From: Desulfovibrio sp.
GTDB taxonomy: Bacteria; Desulfobacterota; Desulfovibrionia; Desulfovibrionales; Desulfovibrionaceae
Reading direction: 5' to 3'
DNA length: 51,994 bases
NCBI GenBank assembly: GCA_031280915.1
Contig: JAITGC010000088.1
Location: 1-51,994, forward strand
The position numbers were made by a program, and so were the translations under genes. The notes below the pieces were generated by a model. It did no database searches, was not told the origin of the DNA, and worked only from the letters and a program-made list of their open reading frames with translations. Of the stretch, positions 43,069 through 51,813 are shown piece after piece. Positions within the stretch are counted from its first letter, which is position 1; every line of letters starts with the position of its first letter.

Positions 43069-44412
43069 CTACAGGTATTCTTCCACGTGAACGGTGTCGT
43101 AACCAGGGATGCGGATCTTTTCGAACTTTTCCATGCTGCCGCCCACCGGAATAGTGGCGTCAATACCCATTTTATCACTGGTGCCGTTACGCGACGAGGG
43201 GTCAAGCCTGTTGCCCTGGGCATCAGTAATAATGAAAATATCTCTGCCCGCCTGCGCGCGGTTCGCCATTGCCCATTCCACATCCTGCATGTCGTCGATG
43301 TTGATATCTGAATTTACGGCAATGACGTGCTTGACTTCGGTACTGCTGGCCAAGGCCGCGAACATGGCATTTTTCGCCTCTCCTTCCTGCTCGGGGTCAA
43401 TCTGGACAACCACATGATAGCGGCAACCGCTGGCAGTCGTCAGACGAACATCCTTCACGTTGGAAGATGCCTGTCGCAGAAGCGTCATCATGGTCGCCTC
43501 CCTGGAAATGCCGCCCAGCAGCAAGTGCTCCATGGTGGACGGAATAATAGTGTGGTAAATTGGGTTGTTGCGATGGGTAATGGCCGAAATTTCCAACAGG
43601 TGTCGTTTGGCCTTGGGCCCATATGTTTTGGGATATTCGCCAAAGGGCCCCTCTTCCGCGCGGGCGCCGGCGACGATTTTACCCTCAAGCACAAACTCGC
43701 ATTCCACCGGCACTTCAAGATCCACCGTTTCACACCTGATCATCTGCAGTGGTTCATCCAGAAGACTGCTTGCAATCTCCAACTCATCAACTCCCAGAGG
43801 GGTGGTAGCTTGGGAGGCCAGCAAAATTGCCGGATGCACACCGATGACAAGCGCGATCTCCAAATCCTTGCCCCGAGCTTCCAGCTTGTTGAATATCTGT
43901 AGTGTGTGACGTGGCAGAAGCAACGCACCAAGATGATTTTTGTCCCGGACTTCGTGACGGTGTATGCACGCGTTGCGAATGCCTGTTTCCGGATCTCTGA
44001 CTATGCACATGGCGCCCGTAAGATAGGGATTGCTGTCTTTTTCATGATGCGTGGGCGCAGGAAGTTTGGTCAGGTCTACCTCATCCCCCACGCAGATATT
44101 CTCTTTAACAGCGTACTTGCCTCCGCTCACGATTTCACATGGCACAGGCCTTTCCAGCGCTGCGTTGAACTTTTCCTTTAAATTCGGATATGTCATACCC
44201 AAAGTCATGGCCATGATGTCACGGGTCGTTGTCAAACCTGTAACCACAGGGATGTCGTGTCCTCTGACATTCTCAAAATAGGCGCCGAATTGCGGTTCCA
44301 GTTTTTTGCCAATGCAGGCCAGCTCAAAGACAGGATTCACAGGTTTCCTGATTCGTTTCATCAACCCATTCTCTTCCAATGTTTTCAGCCAATTGCGAAA
44401 AACAGGCCTCAT
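43069..44412 (-). CDS. UbiD-family prenyl-FMN-dependent decarboxylase
   Basis: 447 residues from ATG 44412 with AAGGAG. The family core is visible: IVRDPETGIRNACIHRHEV (prFMN/metal region), LEIALVIGVHPAILLASQ, and the substrate-side EEGPFGEYPKTYGP, followed by GGISREATMMTLLRQA. UbiD enzymes reversibly decarboxylate aromatic, heteroaromatic or alpha-beta-unsaturated carboxylates. The substrate class cannot be told from these motifs. The ubiX gene two genes downstream supplies the cofactor. Confidence 0.92.
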   Translation of the reverse strand: MRPVFRNWLKTLEENGLMKRIRKPVNPVFELACIGKKLEPQFGAYFENVRGHDIPVVTGLTTTRDIMAMTLGMTYPNLKEKFNAALERPVPCEIVSGGKYAVKENICVGDEVDLTKLPAPTHHEKDSNPYLTGAMCIVRDPETGIRNACIHRHEVRDKNHLGALLLPRHTLQIFNKLEARGKDLEIALVIGVHPAILLASQATTPLGVDELEIASSLLDEPLQMIRCETVDLEVPVECEFVLEGKIVAGARAEEGPFGEYPKTYGPKAKRHLLEISAITHRNNPIYHTIIPSTMEHLLLGGISREATMMTLLRQASSNVKDVRLTTASGCRYHVVVQIDPEQEGEAKNAMFAALASSTEVKHVIAVNSDINIDDMQDVEWAMANRAQAGRDIFIITDAQGNRLDPSSRNGTSDKMGIDATIPVGGSMEKFEKIRIPGYDTVHVEEYL

Positions 44413-44438
44413 ACGCTCTCCTTGTTTATAATGATTTT

Positions 44439-44453
44439 TTCTATAATATAGAA
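44439..44453. promoter_or_regulatory. Palindrome in the ubiD upstream region, candidate operator
   Basis: TTCTATAATATAGAA is a perfect 15-base palindrome 27 bases upstream of the ubiD start. An adjoining imperfect repeat ATAGAAC-TGT-GTTCCTAT (44447-44464 region) overlaps it. The A/T-rich 129-base gap between the M24-like gene and ubiD could hold a separate promoter. Confidence 0.4.
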
Positions 44454-44540
44454 CTGTGTTCCTATTATTGACCACGCTTCTCCTCAAAAAGACAGCCGCA
44501 GAAAAATTGGCCCGTTTATCTGCGCGGCCTTATTACGTAA

Positions 44541-45656
44541 TCAGTTATATCGCTTGCGCAGCACATCCCGGGAGAAAGAGGTCATACGCACCCCGCCCTC
44601 TTCGCTCACATAAACCATGTCCGTGAGTCTTGGCCCTCCCACCCCGCGTTTGTAAATCGTGGGCAGGAGCAGATCCACCACCATATCCTTTTCAAGCGCG
44701 TGATCAATGTCCTTGCCGATGACTGGATAAAATTCCGACTGTCTGATACCCACTCCATAACCCAGATGTTCCAAAAAAAACTTGCTGTACCCTGCCTCAT
44801 ATACCGGCAAACAGGCGTATTCATAAATTTCCGAACTCTTCGCCCCAGGTCTGCACGCAACGACAGCCCTGTCCTGGACTTTTTGCAGAATGTCATAAAT
44901 TTTTATGGTCTCCTCCGGCACATCGCCCAAAAAAACCGTGCGGGCCATTTTGGCTGTATAGCCTTCACAAGTGGCGCCAAGATGGATAACCACAGGCTGA
45001 TTGTCCTCAATCACCACATTCCCCGCATATGGATGGGCCAGGAGTTGCTTCGGCCAGGTGAGCACCTGCATGCGGAAACTGGCTCCCTCGGAGCCGGCCT
45101 TGCGCATTGCGTGGTCCGCCTCTGCGAGGACAGCCACCTCCGTGACGCCCGGACGCAGGAAGTCCACGGCTGTCCCCATGCCGATATCCACATACTTGCA
45201 GGCATCGGCAATCCGCTCCATTTCCCCCGCATCTTTGACCGAGCGTACGCGGTAGGTAATCTCCGCCGCCGAGCACCACCGCATGTCCGGAAATGCATTT
45301 CTGACGGCATCAAATACCGGAAAATCCACAAAGTATTTGTGAAAGCCAACTACTGAATTATCAAGGCCCAGATCTTTCATCGCCCCGACAATTGCCGAAC
45401 CGACAGCCTCAGAGGGAAATTTGTAAGTTCTGATTCCGTCAGCCCCTGAACGCGCCTTCACATACGGCGCATCCAACCACAAACAGCACAGTATGGGATC
45501 GCCCGCCGCGGGAATGACAGCGGCCATACACTCGACTTCCACGGTATCGGCGTAGTAAATCAAGTTTTCCCGGTCGGCGAAGACCACAGCATCCATGCGG
45601 GACTTCAGCATTTCCGCCTGCAACCTTGCGATACGTTTGGCTAAATTTTGTTTCAC
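44541..45656 (-). CDS. M24-fold (creatinase/Xaa-Pro dipeptidase-like) protein lacking metal ligands
   Basis: 371 residues from GTG 45656. Layout as in creatinase and Xaa-Pro dipeptidases: N-terminal creatinase-N domain (about 1-130) and pita-bread domain (about 135-371). Aligned by eye, all five metal ligands are replaced: the first Asp is His in VVIHLGA, the second is Lys in GYTAKMARTV, GHGIG is GYGVG, the EPG Glu is lost (LLLP), and RIED reads RLTD. A histidine near LLAHPY is kept, as in creatinase. This suggests a metal-independent hydrolase of the creatinase or ectoine-hydrolase kind, or a pseudoenzyme. The start is not certain. Confidence 0.8.
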   Translation of the reverse strand: MKQNLAKRIARLQAEMLKSRMDAVVFADRENLIYYADTVEVECMAAVIPAAGDPILCCLWLDAPYVKARSGADGIRTYKFPSEAVGSAIVGAMKDLGLDNSVVGFHKYFVDFPVFDAVRNAFPDMRWCSAAEITYRVRSVKDAGEMERIADACKYVDIGMGTAVDFLRPGVTEVAVLAEADHAMRKAGSEGASFRMQVLTWPKQLLAHPYAGNVVIEDNQPVVIHLGATCEGYTAKMARTVFLGDVPEETIKIYDILQKVQDRAVVACRPGAKSSEIYEYACLPVYEAGYSKFFLEHLGYGVGIRQSEFYPVIGKDIDHALEKDMVVDLLLPTIYKRGVGGPRLTDMVYVSEEGGVRMTSFSRDVLRKRYN

Positions 45657-45749
45657 GACGAATTCTGTCCTCTGCCTTACTGGCCGGCATCCACTAACCA
45701 TCCCTTGCGGAAAGGTTAAGCCGCTGCCAGGTTCCCTTCCCCGCCGCCA

Positions 45750-45774
45750 GAGCAATTTCAAAGTGAAATTGTTC
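45750..45774 (-). repeat. Palindromic repeat, second copy
   Basis: Same palindrome as 8114-8138, with one G-U-compatible change in the right arm. It lies in the 149-base gap between the aldolase and the M24-like gene, inside the presumed operon. Confidence 0.65.
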
Positions 45775-45805
45775 CAAAAACACTCCCGCCTGAACAAGCC
45801 ACACT

Positions 45806-46840
45806 TCAAATACGTTGTAGCAGATGTTTTCCAGAATCCCCGGCTTCCCTGGCGAATCTGCTGGCTACGTCGATAATGAGGTCCTCCTGACCTCCCACTG
45901 TCTTCAAACGGCCGAGTTCAACCAAAATATCGCGCGGGTCAATGCCGTACTTGTCTCCTGCTCGTGTTGCGTGCAACATGAAACTGCCATAAACGCCCGC
46001 CCAACCGGTGGTAAGCCCAAGTTTACCCACAATCTGAGGTCGATGCATGCGCGGCTGCACCACATCCTCCGCAGCATCCATAACTTTATACAAATCAATA
46101 CCCGTGTGGATTCCCATACGGTCGAACACGGCGGCCAAAATTTCCGTCTGCGCATTACCCGCAGCGGCGCCAAGGCCGCACAGACAACCATCGACGGAAG
46201 AAGCTCCTGCCGCCACCGCCGCCAGTGTGTTGCCCACAGCAAGACCCAAATTGTTATGAGCATGAAAACCAACGGGTACGGAAACAGCTTCCTTGACTGC
46301 GGCAATACGCTCCCCGACCTGATGCGGCAGCAGCGCGCCCGCCGAGTCGGTTACATAGACAACGTCAGCCCCATAACTGTCAAAGAGTCTGGCTTGCTCC
46401 ACCACCTTTGCAGTAGGGGCCATGTGGGCCATCATCAGGAAACAAATTGCTTCCATGCCAAGAGATTTTGCTATCTGCACATGCTGCGCGGCAATATCCG
46501 CCTCGGTCACATGCGTTGCTATGCGTACAGTGTCAGCCCCATATTTCGCGGCTTTTTCCAAATCCCTGTGCGTACCGATACCGGGCAGCAGCAGCACGGC
46601 CAGCTTGGTCTTGGTCAGCACGGATTTGACTGCCCTGAGGTATTCCACATCCGTGGCCGCGGCGAATCCATACTGGTAAGACGATCCGCCCATGCCGTCG
46701 CCGTGTCCAACTTCAATGGTATCCAGGCCGGCAACGGCCAAGGCTGCAGCTATAACCGCCATGTCGTCAGGCGTGAACCTGTGGCTCACAGCGTGCATGC
46801 CATCTCGCAGTGTTGAATCTATAATCCTCAATTTGTTCAT
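45806..46840 (-). CDS. 4-hydroxy-2-oxovalerate aldolase
   Basis: Class II pyruvate aldolase of the DmpG/MhpE/BphI family; splits 4-hydroxy-2-oxovalerate to pyruvate and acetaldehyde. 344 residues from ATG 46840. Catalytic STLRDGMHAVSH and metal-binding GFHAHNNLGLAVGN are complete, and the C-terminal partner-binding part is present. In this family the aldolase channels acetaldehyde to the dehydrogenase, whose gene precedes it by 4 bases. Confidence 0.95.
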   Translation of the reverse strand: MNKLRIIDSTLRDGMHAVSHRFTPDDMAVIAAALAVAGLDTIEVGHGDGMGGSSYQYGFAAATDVEYLRAVKSVLTKTKLAVLLLPGIGTHRDLEKAAKYGADTVRIATHVTEADIAAQHVQIAKSLGMEAICFLMMAHMAPTAKVVEQARLFDSYGADVVYVTDSAGALLPHQVGERIAAVKEAVSVPVGFHAHNNLGLAVGNTLAAVAAGASSVDGCLCGLGAAAGNAQTEILAAVFDRMGIHTGIDLYKVMDAAEDVVQPRMHRPQIVGKLGLTTGWAGVYGSFMLHATRAGDKYGIDPRDILVELGRLKTVGGQEDLIIDVASRFAREAGDSGKHLLQRI

Positions 46841-46844
46841 GATG

Positions 46845-47741
46845 CTACCATTCTCCTCTATTTTGGGGGCAGGAATGCAGAATACGCGCGGCAACTTCCT
46901 CTGCCGTGGCCAAGGCGGTTGCCGTAATGATATCCAGATTGCCGGAATATTTGGGCAGATATGAACCCTCGCCCTCGACTTCCACCATCATAATCACACG
47001 GTCGCCGTCCAGTTCGGGCCCCAAGCGCAAACGGTAGCCGGGCACATACTGCTTGACCTTCTCCACCATGAGGCCGACTTGCGCGCTGATTCGGGCAATA
47101 CGCTCAGGATTTTGCACCTTGCAATAGACAGTATTGCGCATCAACAGAGGAGGTTCGGCCGGATTCAGAATAATGACGGCCTTGCCTTTTTTGGCGCCGC
47201 CAACAGAAACCACCGCGTCAGCCGTAGTTTCCGTAAATTCGTCAATGTTGGCGCGCGTGCCTGGGCCGGCACTTTTACTGGACAGAGTAGCCACAATTTC
47301 AGCGTATTCCACAGGCGTCACCGCGTTGACAGCCGCCACTACGGGTACGGTCGCCTGCCCTCCACAGGTGACCATGTTGAAGTTGACGCCGCCGACATGC
47401 TGCTCCAGGTTCACGGCGGGCACCACGTAGGGGCCGACCGCAGCCGGAGTCAGATCAATGGCGACCTTGCCCGCTTCCTCGTATCTGGGAGCATTGGCCA
47501 AATGAGCCTTGGCGCTGGTGCATTCGAAAACAACACGAATTTCCGGATCGGCCAGAATGCTTTCCACTCCATCCAATGAGGTTTCGAAACCGTTCTCCCT
47601 GGCAAGGGCAAGCCCGCGCGAACCGGCCACAATTCCGGATACCAGCTTGAGTTCGATGTTTTTTCCCCGGCTCATAATTTTGTACATGAGATCCATGCCG
47701 ATATTGCCAGGTCCGAGAATTGCGCTCTTGAGCTTTCGCAT
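46845..47741 (-). CDS. Acetaldehyde dehydrogenase (acylating)
   Basis: Oxidises acetaldehyde to acetyl-CoA with NAD and CoA; DmpF/MhpF/BphJ family. 298 residues from ATG 47741. The NAD fold [11 protein letters not shown] and the catalytic cysteine in [11 protein letters not shown] are intact. It directly precedes the aldolase gene, matching the physical aldolase-dehydrogenase complex. Confidence 0.95.
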   Translation of the reverse strand: MRKLKSAILGPGNIGMDLMYKIMSRGKNIELKLVSGIVAGSRGLALARENGFETSLDGVESILADPEIRVVFECTSAKAHLANAPRYEEAGKVAIDLTPAAVGPYVVPAVNLEQHVGGVNFNMVTCGGQATVPVVAAVNAVTPVEYAEIVATLSSKSAGPGTRANIDEFTETTADAVVSVGGAKKGKAVIILNPAEPPLLMRNTVYCKVQNPERIARISAQVGLMVEKVKQYVPGYRLRLGPELDGDRVIMMVEVEGEGSYLPKYSGNLDIITATALATAEEVAARILHSCPQNRGEW

Positions 47742-47766
47742 TTGGACACTTCTCCTTATTGCCGAT

Positions 47767-48552
47767 TTACTTGCCAAAAACTATGGAAACAGAACCCAAT
47801 CCACCGAAAGTAGCATTGAACACATCACCAACGGCAACGGGATATGCTTTGGTAAACGAACCGGAAAGCACGATCTCGCCTTTTTTTAATGGCACCCCCA
47901 TAAGGCCCAAGGCGTTTGCCAGCCAGGCCACGGATTGGGCAGGATGCCCCATGATTGCAGCGCCTGCCGCCGTATCCAGCACCAGACCATTTTTTTCCAG
48001 CACCAAACCCACATATTTCAGATTAACGGCGTCAACGGGCATGAGTTGCGAACCGGTGACAAAACCCCCGCTGGAGCCATTGTCAGCGATGGTGTCCTGG
48101 ATTTTTATCTTCCAGTCCGCGACGCGGCTGTCAATGATTTCAAAAGAAGGCACAACGGCCGCCGTCGCGCGAAGCACATCCGCGGATGTGACGCCGGGGC
48201 CAATTACGTCTTCGGCCATCACGAAGGCCAGTTCCGCCTCAATCTTGGGCTGAAGAAATCTGGATATGGGCACGGGCATATGTTCCCTGAACGCCATGTC
48301 CGCGAATAAATGGCCGAAATCCGGCTCTGAAACATTGAGCATTTCCTGCATGGCCTTGGAGGTCAAACCCACCTTCTTACCCGCTATTTTGCCGCCAGAA
48401 GCCACTTTGACTTTCACTCCGGCCAGTTGCACGCTGTAGGCGTTCGCAATGGTCATATCCGGAAATTTTTCGGTCAGAGGCTCAACCGGTTTCGCGTTTT
48501 TTTCCGCATCAGCGAGGATGTCGGCCAGCATCTGAATTTTATTCGCATCCAT
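47767..48552 (-). CDS. 2-oxopent-4-enoate hydratase family protein
   Basis: 261 residues from ATG 48552, with GGAGC upstream. MhpD/DmpE family: metal-binding EAELAF with a Glu pair, SFEIIDSR, and the conserved GSSGGFVTG. Members either hydrate 2-oxopent-4-enoate to 4-hydroxy-2-oxovalerate or decarboxylate 4-oxalocrotonate (DmpH); the two cannot be told apart from sequence alone. The neighbours favour hydration. It begins 11 bases after the preceding gene. Confidence 0.9.
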   Translation of the reverse strand: MDANKIQMLADILADAEKNAKPVEPLTEKFPDMTIANAYSVQLAGVKVKVASGGKIAGKKVGLTSKAMQEMLNVSEPDFGHLFADMAFREHMPVPISRFLQPKIEAELAFVMAEDVIGPGVTSADVLRATAAVVPSFEIIDSRVADWKIKIQDTIADNGSSGGFVTGSQLMPVDAVNLKYVGLVLEKNGLVLDTAAGAAIMGHPAQSVAWLANALGLMGVPLKKGEIVLSGSFTKAYPVAVGDVFNATFGGLGSVSIVFGK

Positions 48553-48563
48553 GATCTGCTCCT

Positions 48564-50351
48564 TTACGTAAATTGGTTTGGTGGACAAGCCCCTATGACT
48601 ATGCAGCCGCCACACGCATGGCCATGATTATCCGTGACGTTTGCAGTACGCAGTTTTTCGCGCAAACAGCCAGCCAGCGCGTCGGCCAGATGCTCCTTGC
48701 CCAGCCTGTCCTTGATGCCCTGAAGCAATACCGGGGCTACGTGGCGCACCTCATCGTTGGGGCCGGGCAGAGCAATGAGCAGGCAGGCGTCCTTTTCGCC
48801 AACTGCTATGCGAATGCCGTCCTTGACGTGACGCCCTTCCCCCTTGGCGAACTGAACGAGATAGGGTGTGGCGGCCTGGGGATCAAGACGCTTGATGGCT
48901 TCAACGCTGAAATCCTTGTCCTCGGCGCCAACTCCTCCGGTGGTAATTACGGCGCCACATGCCGCAGCAGCGTCGGTCAGGGCTTCGACCATGACATCGC
49001 AGTTGTCGGGCAGGGCTTCACCGGCTTGTGCGATGAATCCAGCCTCACCAAACAGCTTCACCAGGTACGGGGTGTTCGTATCTTCAATTTGCCGTTCGAC
49101 AAGTTCAAATCCCGTCGGGAAAATACATACCCTGCCCTGTTTGCTGGATCGAAGCGATGCGTTTATGTGTCTGACTCTCGTCAGAATTTGCGGAACCTTG
49201 TCTTCCTCAATGGCTATCATTCCCAGTATGCCTTGTGAGTGTACACCTGCCTCCGGCCCGAGGGTGACGCCGGGCAGCATGCCCAGTTCCCGGAGCAATT
49301 TTTTTTCCCTGCCGAAAATCTGATCCGCGCGAATGGCTGAAATAAGAATATCCAGCGCAATTTGGCCGGGCCGCACGTCGATGACCAGCACCTTGTCGGA
49401 AGGAAGTGAAAGACATGCGGCGACACTCGTCGCGATGTCCGTCAGATTCGCTTCGTTCAGAGTGACTCCGTCAATACGCAGTTCCGTCTTCTGAAACAGA
49501 TTCAGTTCAAGGCCATCTGTTGATTCCGTAACAGCAGGGCGGAACGCGACATCCAGCGTGCAGTCCGCAAGGGGCGCGTCCACAATGGCGGCTCCAATAT
49601 CAATAAGGTCAACATCGTGTTTACACAGTTCGGGTATATGGTCATGAGTGATATCCCCGGCAAAAGCGATGGAAACCTGACCGCGCTTCCCATACTCACG
49701 CGCGAGGCCGGCCACCATATCCAGATCCTCCACGGCGCCGGTATCAACCATCAGTATCTCCGCACCCCTTTCAAGGGCGGCGCGGGCTTCGACCTCAAGG
49801 GGCTCTATGAATCCCCGCAGTTGGATGACCCGCGTAAATCCCCGCATGTGGGTCACTCCGTCAAGCGTTGCCGCTATCGAGCCAAACATGCGCACGTAAT
49901 TTTTATCGAGATAGATGAACGGTCCTTCGGTCATGCGTCCCATGCCGCCGCCAACATGAATGGCGCGGCGTACCTGTCCCTTGATTGTATCGGGCATTTT
50001 CTTGGCCGCGCCGGAAACTATACGTACTCGGCCATCGGAATGGGCCTTCGCAAGATTTGCGGCTCGGGCAGCCGCCCTTGCTATGCCCGTGGTCTTGGCG
50101 ATGCAACCGATGGCTACATCTTCGGCCATGGCGACGGCTTTGGCAGAGCCGGCAAAAACCAGCACCGGCTCCAACGCGTTCGCCACATCCCCGTCACACA
50201 AGGCATGAAGTATCGTACATTTTAAGGTTGAAAGCATATCACAGGCGTATTCCACGCCGCAGATGACTCCGCCGTCGCGCATGCGCAGGGATGCGATGAA
50301 TTCCTGCCCTTCAAGAGTCTGAAAAATGCTGTCTCTGAGATCTGCTGTCAC
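48564..50351 (-). CDS. Fusion of a QPRTase-like domain and a MoCF (MogA/CinA-like) domain
   Basis: 595 residues from GTG 50351, which has GAGGA; TTG 50378 overlapping the upstream gene is also possible. Residues about 1-270 follow the nicotinate-nucleotide pyrophosphorylase/ModD fold (AIHVGGGMGRMTEGPFIYLDKNYVRM, ILMVDTGAVEDLDMVAGL). Several catalytic positions differ from NadC, including KNH to KNY. After a linker domain of about 100 residues comes a molybdopterin-binding-type domain (about 395-535) with FPTGFELVERQIEDTNTPYL, VITTGGVGAEDKDFS and IALPGPNDEV. No family with this pairing is known to me. It lies directly before the hydratase gene. Confidence 0.75.
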   Translation of the reverse strand: MTADLRDSIFQTLEGQEFIASLRMRDGGVICGVEYACDMLSTLKCTILHALCDGDVANALEPVLVFAGSAKAVAMAEDVAIGCIAKTTGIARAAARAANLAKAHSDGRVRIVSGAAKKMPDTIKGQVRRAIHVGGGMGRMTEGPFIYLDKNYVRMFGSIAATLDGVTHMRGFTRVIQLRGFIEPLEVEARAALERGAEILMVDTGAVEDLDMVAGLAREYGKRGQVSIAFAGDITHDHIPELCKHDVDLIDIGAAIVDAPLADCTLDVAFRPAVTESTDGLELNLFQKTELRIDGVTLNEANLTDIATSVAACLSLPSDKVLVIDVRPGQIALDILISAIRADQIFGREKKLLRELGMLPGVTLGPEAGVHSQGILGMIAIEEDKVPQILTRVRHINASLRSSKQGRVCIFPTGFELVERQIEDTNTPYLVKLFGEAGFIAQAGEALPDNCDVMVEALTDAAAACGAVITTGGVGAEDKDFSVEAIKRLDPQAATPYLVQFAKGEGRHVKDGIRIAVGEKDACLLIALPGPNDEVRHVAPVLLQGIKDRLGKEHLADALAGCLREKLRTANVTDNHGHACGGCIVIGACPPNQFT

Positions 50352-50370
50352 TGCCGTCCTCGCAATACCG

Positions 50371-51810
50371 TCAGCCAAGGGCCGTCATGGGATCAATGCC
50401 GCGCTGTCGCAGCCACTTGGGCAGCAGTTCGCCGTCAACACGGCTGCTTACCTCCGGCGCTCTTTCCCGCAACAGCCCTGCCAGCGGCGCGCTCACGTTA
50501 ATACCGCCCACTGCGCCGTCAAAAATGATGATCTTGTCCGTGCCGGAAACAGCACGCGCAAAGCGCACGGCACTATCAAGATTTTTGGAAATCATGGCAT
50601 GCGCCATGTATTCCACATTTTGCGAGTCGCGCTCCATGACCGCCGCCTGTTCCTCGCCGACCACCAGAGTCGGTATCTGCTCGCTGAAGAAGGCGCTGGG
50701 GTAGCCGCCCCAGGCGTAGTTGTGCACACACATCTTGATGGATGGGTTGACTGGAGGGATTGACTCAAGGAGGGGGCCGTTCTTGCCGTAGAAGGCTTCG
50801 GTGTACCAAGTATATGCCGGAAGCGCCATATCCAGATCGAAAAGGTCTGTATTGGCGCCTACGAAGTTTGCATAGATGACTCCTGCGGCGAACACATAGG
50901 GCACAGGGCAGGGGAAATCAAGCACCGCGATGCACTCATCCACTTCGCCGAGCAGGGTCATGATCTTGCCGTAGTACCGACATCCGGCAATTGTGAGGCG
51001 ATCGTTCAGCGCATACAGATCATTGTCCGCATCAACGCCGATGACCCCGGCGGGCGACATGCCCAGAAAAGCGGAGAAAGCGAATTTCGACTGCACAAAA
51101 TCGGAAGCGAAAATTGCTCTGGCCGTAAAGTTGGCTCCGCGGGGGCCCAAGTTCTGGTGATAAGTGGAACGCGTTTCTATGCGGGCATAAGACATGCCAA
51201 AGGGTTTAACGGCCCTGTCAACCTGACGGTGAAAATGCACTTCACGCACATCGCTGTTGTGGGCGTGCACGATCCAATCCGCGTCATACACAGACTTGAT
51301 GCCGTAAAGGGTACCTATTTCCGTCTTAATGGGAATGCCCTCGTCAATGGGAGCCACGCCCTTGGCCTTGCCCTTGCCGAAATACTCATCCAGGCCGAAT
51401 GATTTGATGTATTCTTCAGTCTCGCGGAATCGAAGCCCGACACCGGCGCGGAGGCGAATATTTCCGCAGCCCGTGCGGTCTTCAATTTCATCGCGGACGG
51501 CTTTCAGCATTTCCGCGTACGACGCGCCGCCAAGCAGTGTAAAACCGTGATGAGAGGCGCAAATATTCACGGACTGCTCCGGCCTGATCATGTCCATAGT
51601 CACATTTTTTAGCGCCCTTAATGTATGTTTGCGAATAACGGAGACATCTTCAACTCCAGGATAGATAACGTCCGGAGAATCAGGATACAACTCCGTGAGC
51701 ATAACGGAAGTCACGTCCGGCAATTCCGCGGCGCGTTTGGTGACGTATCCGGGAGCAACACCATATTGAGATACGCGCGGCAATGCGGGCATAATGGGGG
51801 GATTTGACAT
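50371..51810 (-). CDS. Unrecognised 479-residue protein, possibly a distant LarA-like fold
   Basis: I do not recognise this with confidence. It is soluble, without signal peptide or membrane helix. It is rich in His and aromatic residues: ASHHGF, VHAHNSDVREVHFHRQVDRA and STYHQNLGPRG. The order of elements (LRAGVGLRFRETEEYIKSFG after a beta strand, then a GxxxGI.. and His-rich segment) loosely recalls the DUF2088/LarA nickel-dependent racemase fold. The GFSGGRK block is missing, so this is a guess. It is 3 bases from the gene at the window edge and overlaps the next gene's TTG start, so it belongs to the cluster. Confidence 0.7.
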   Translation of the reverse strand: MSNPPIMPALPRVSQYGVAPGYVTKRAAELPDVTSVMLTELYPDSPDVIYPGVEDVSVIRKHTLRALKNVTMDMIRPEQSVNICASHHGFTLLGGASYAEMLKAVRDEIEDRTGCGNIRLRAGVGLRFRETEEYIKSFGLDEYFGKGKAKGVAPIDEGIPIKTEIGTLYGIKSVYDADWIVHAHNSDVREVHFHRQVDRAVKPFGMSYARIETRSTYHQNLGPRGANFTARAIFASDFVQSKFAFSAFLGMSPAGVIGVDADNDLYALNDRLTIAGCRYYGKIMTLLGEVDECIAVLDFPCPVPYVFAAGVIYANFVGANTDLFDLDMALPAYTWYTEAFYGKNGPLLESIPPVNPSIKMCVHNYAWGGYPSAFFSEQIPTLVVGEEQAAVMERDSQNVEYMAHAMISKNLDSAVRFARAVSGTDKIIIFDGAVGGINVSAPLAGLLRERAPEVSSRVDGELLPKWLRQRGIDPMTALG

Positions 51811-51813
51811 AAC

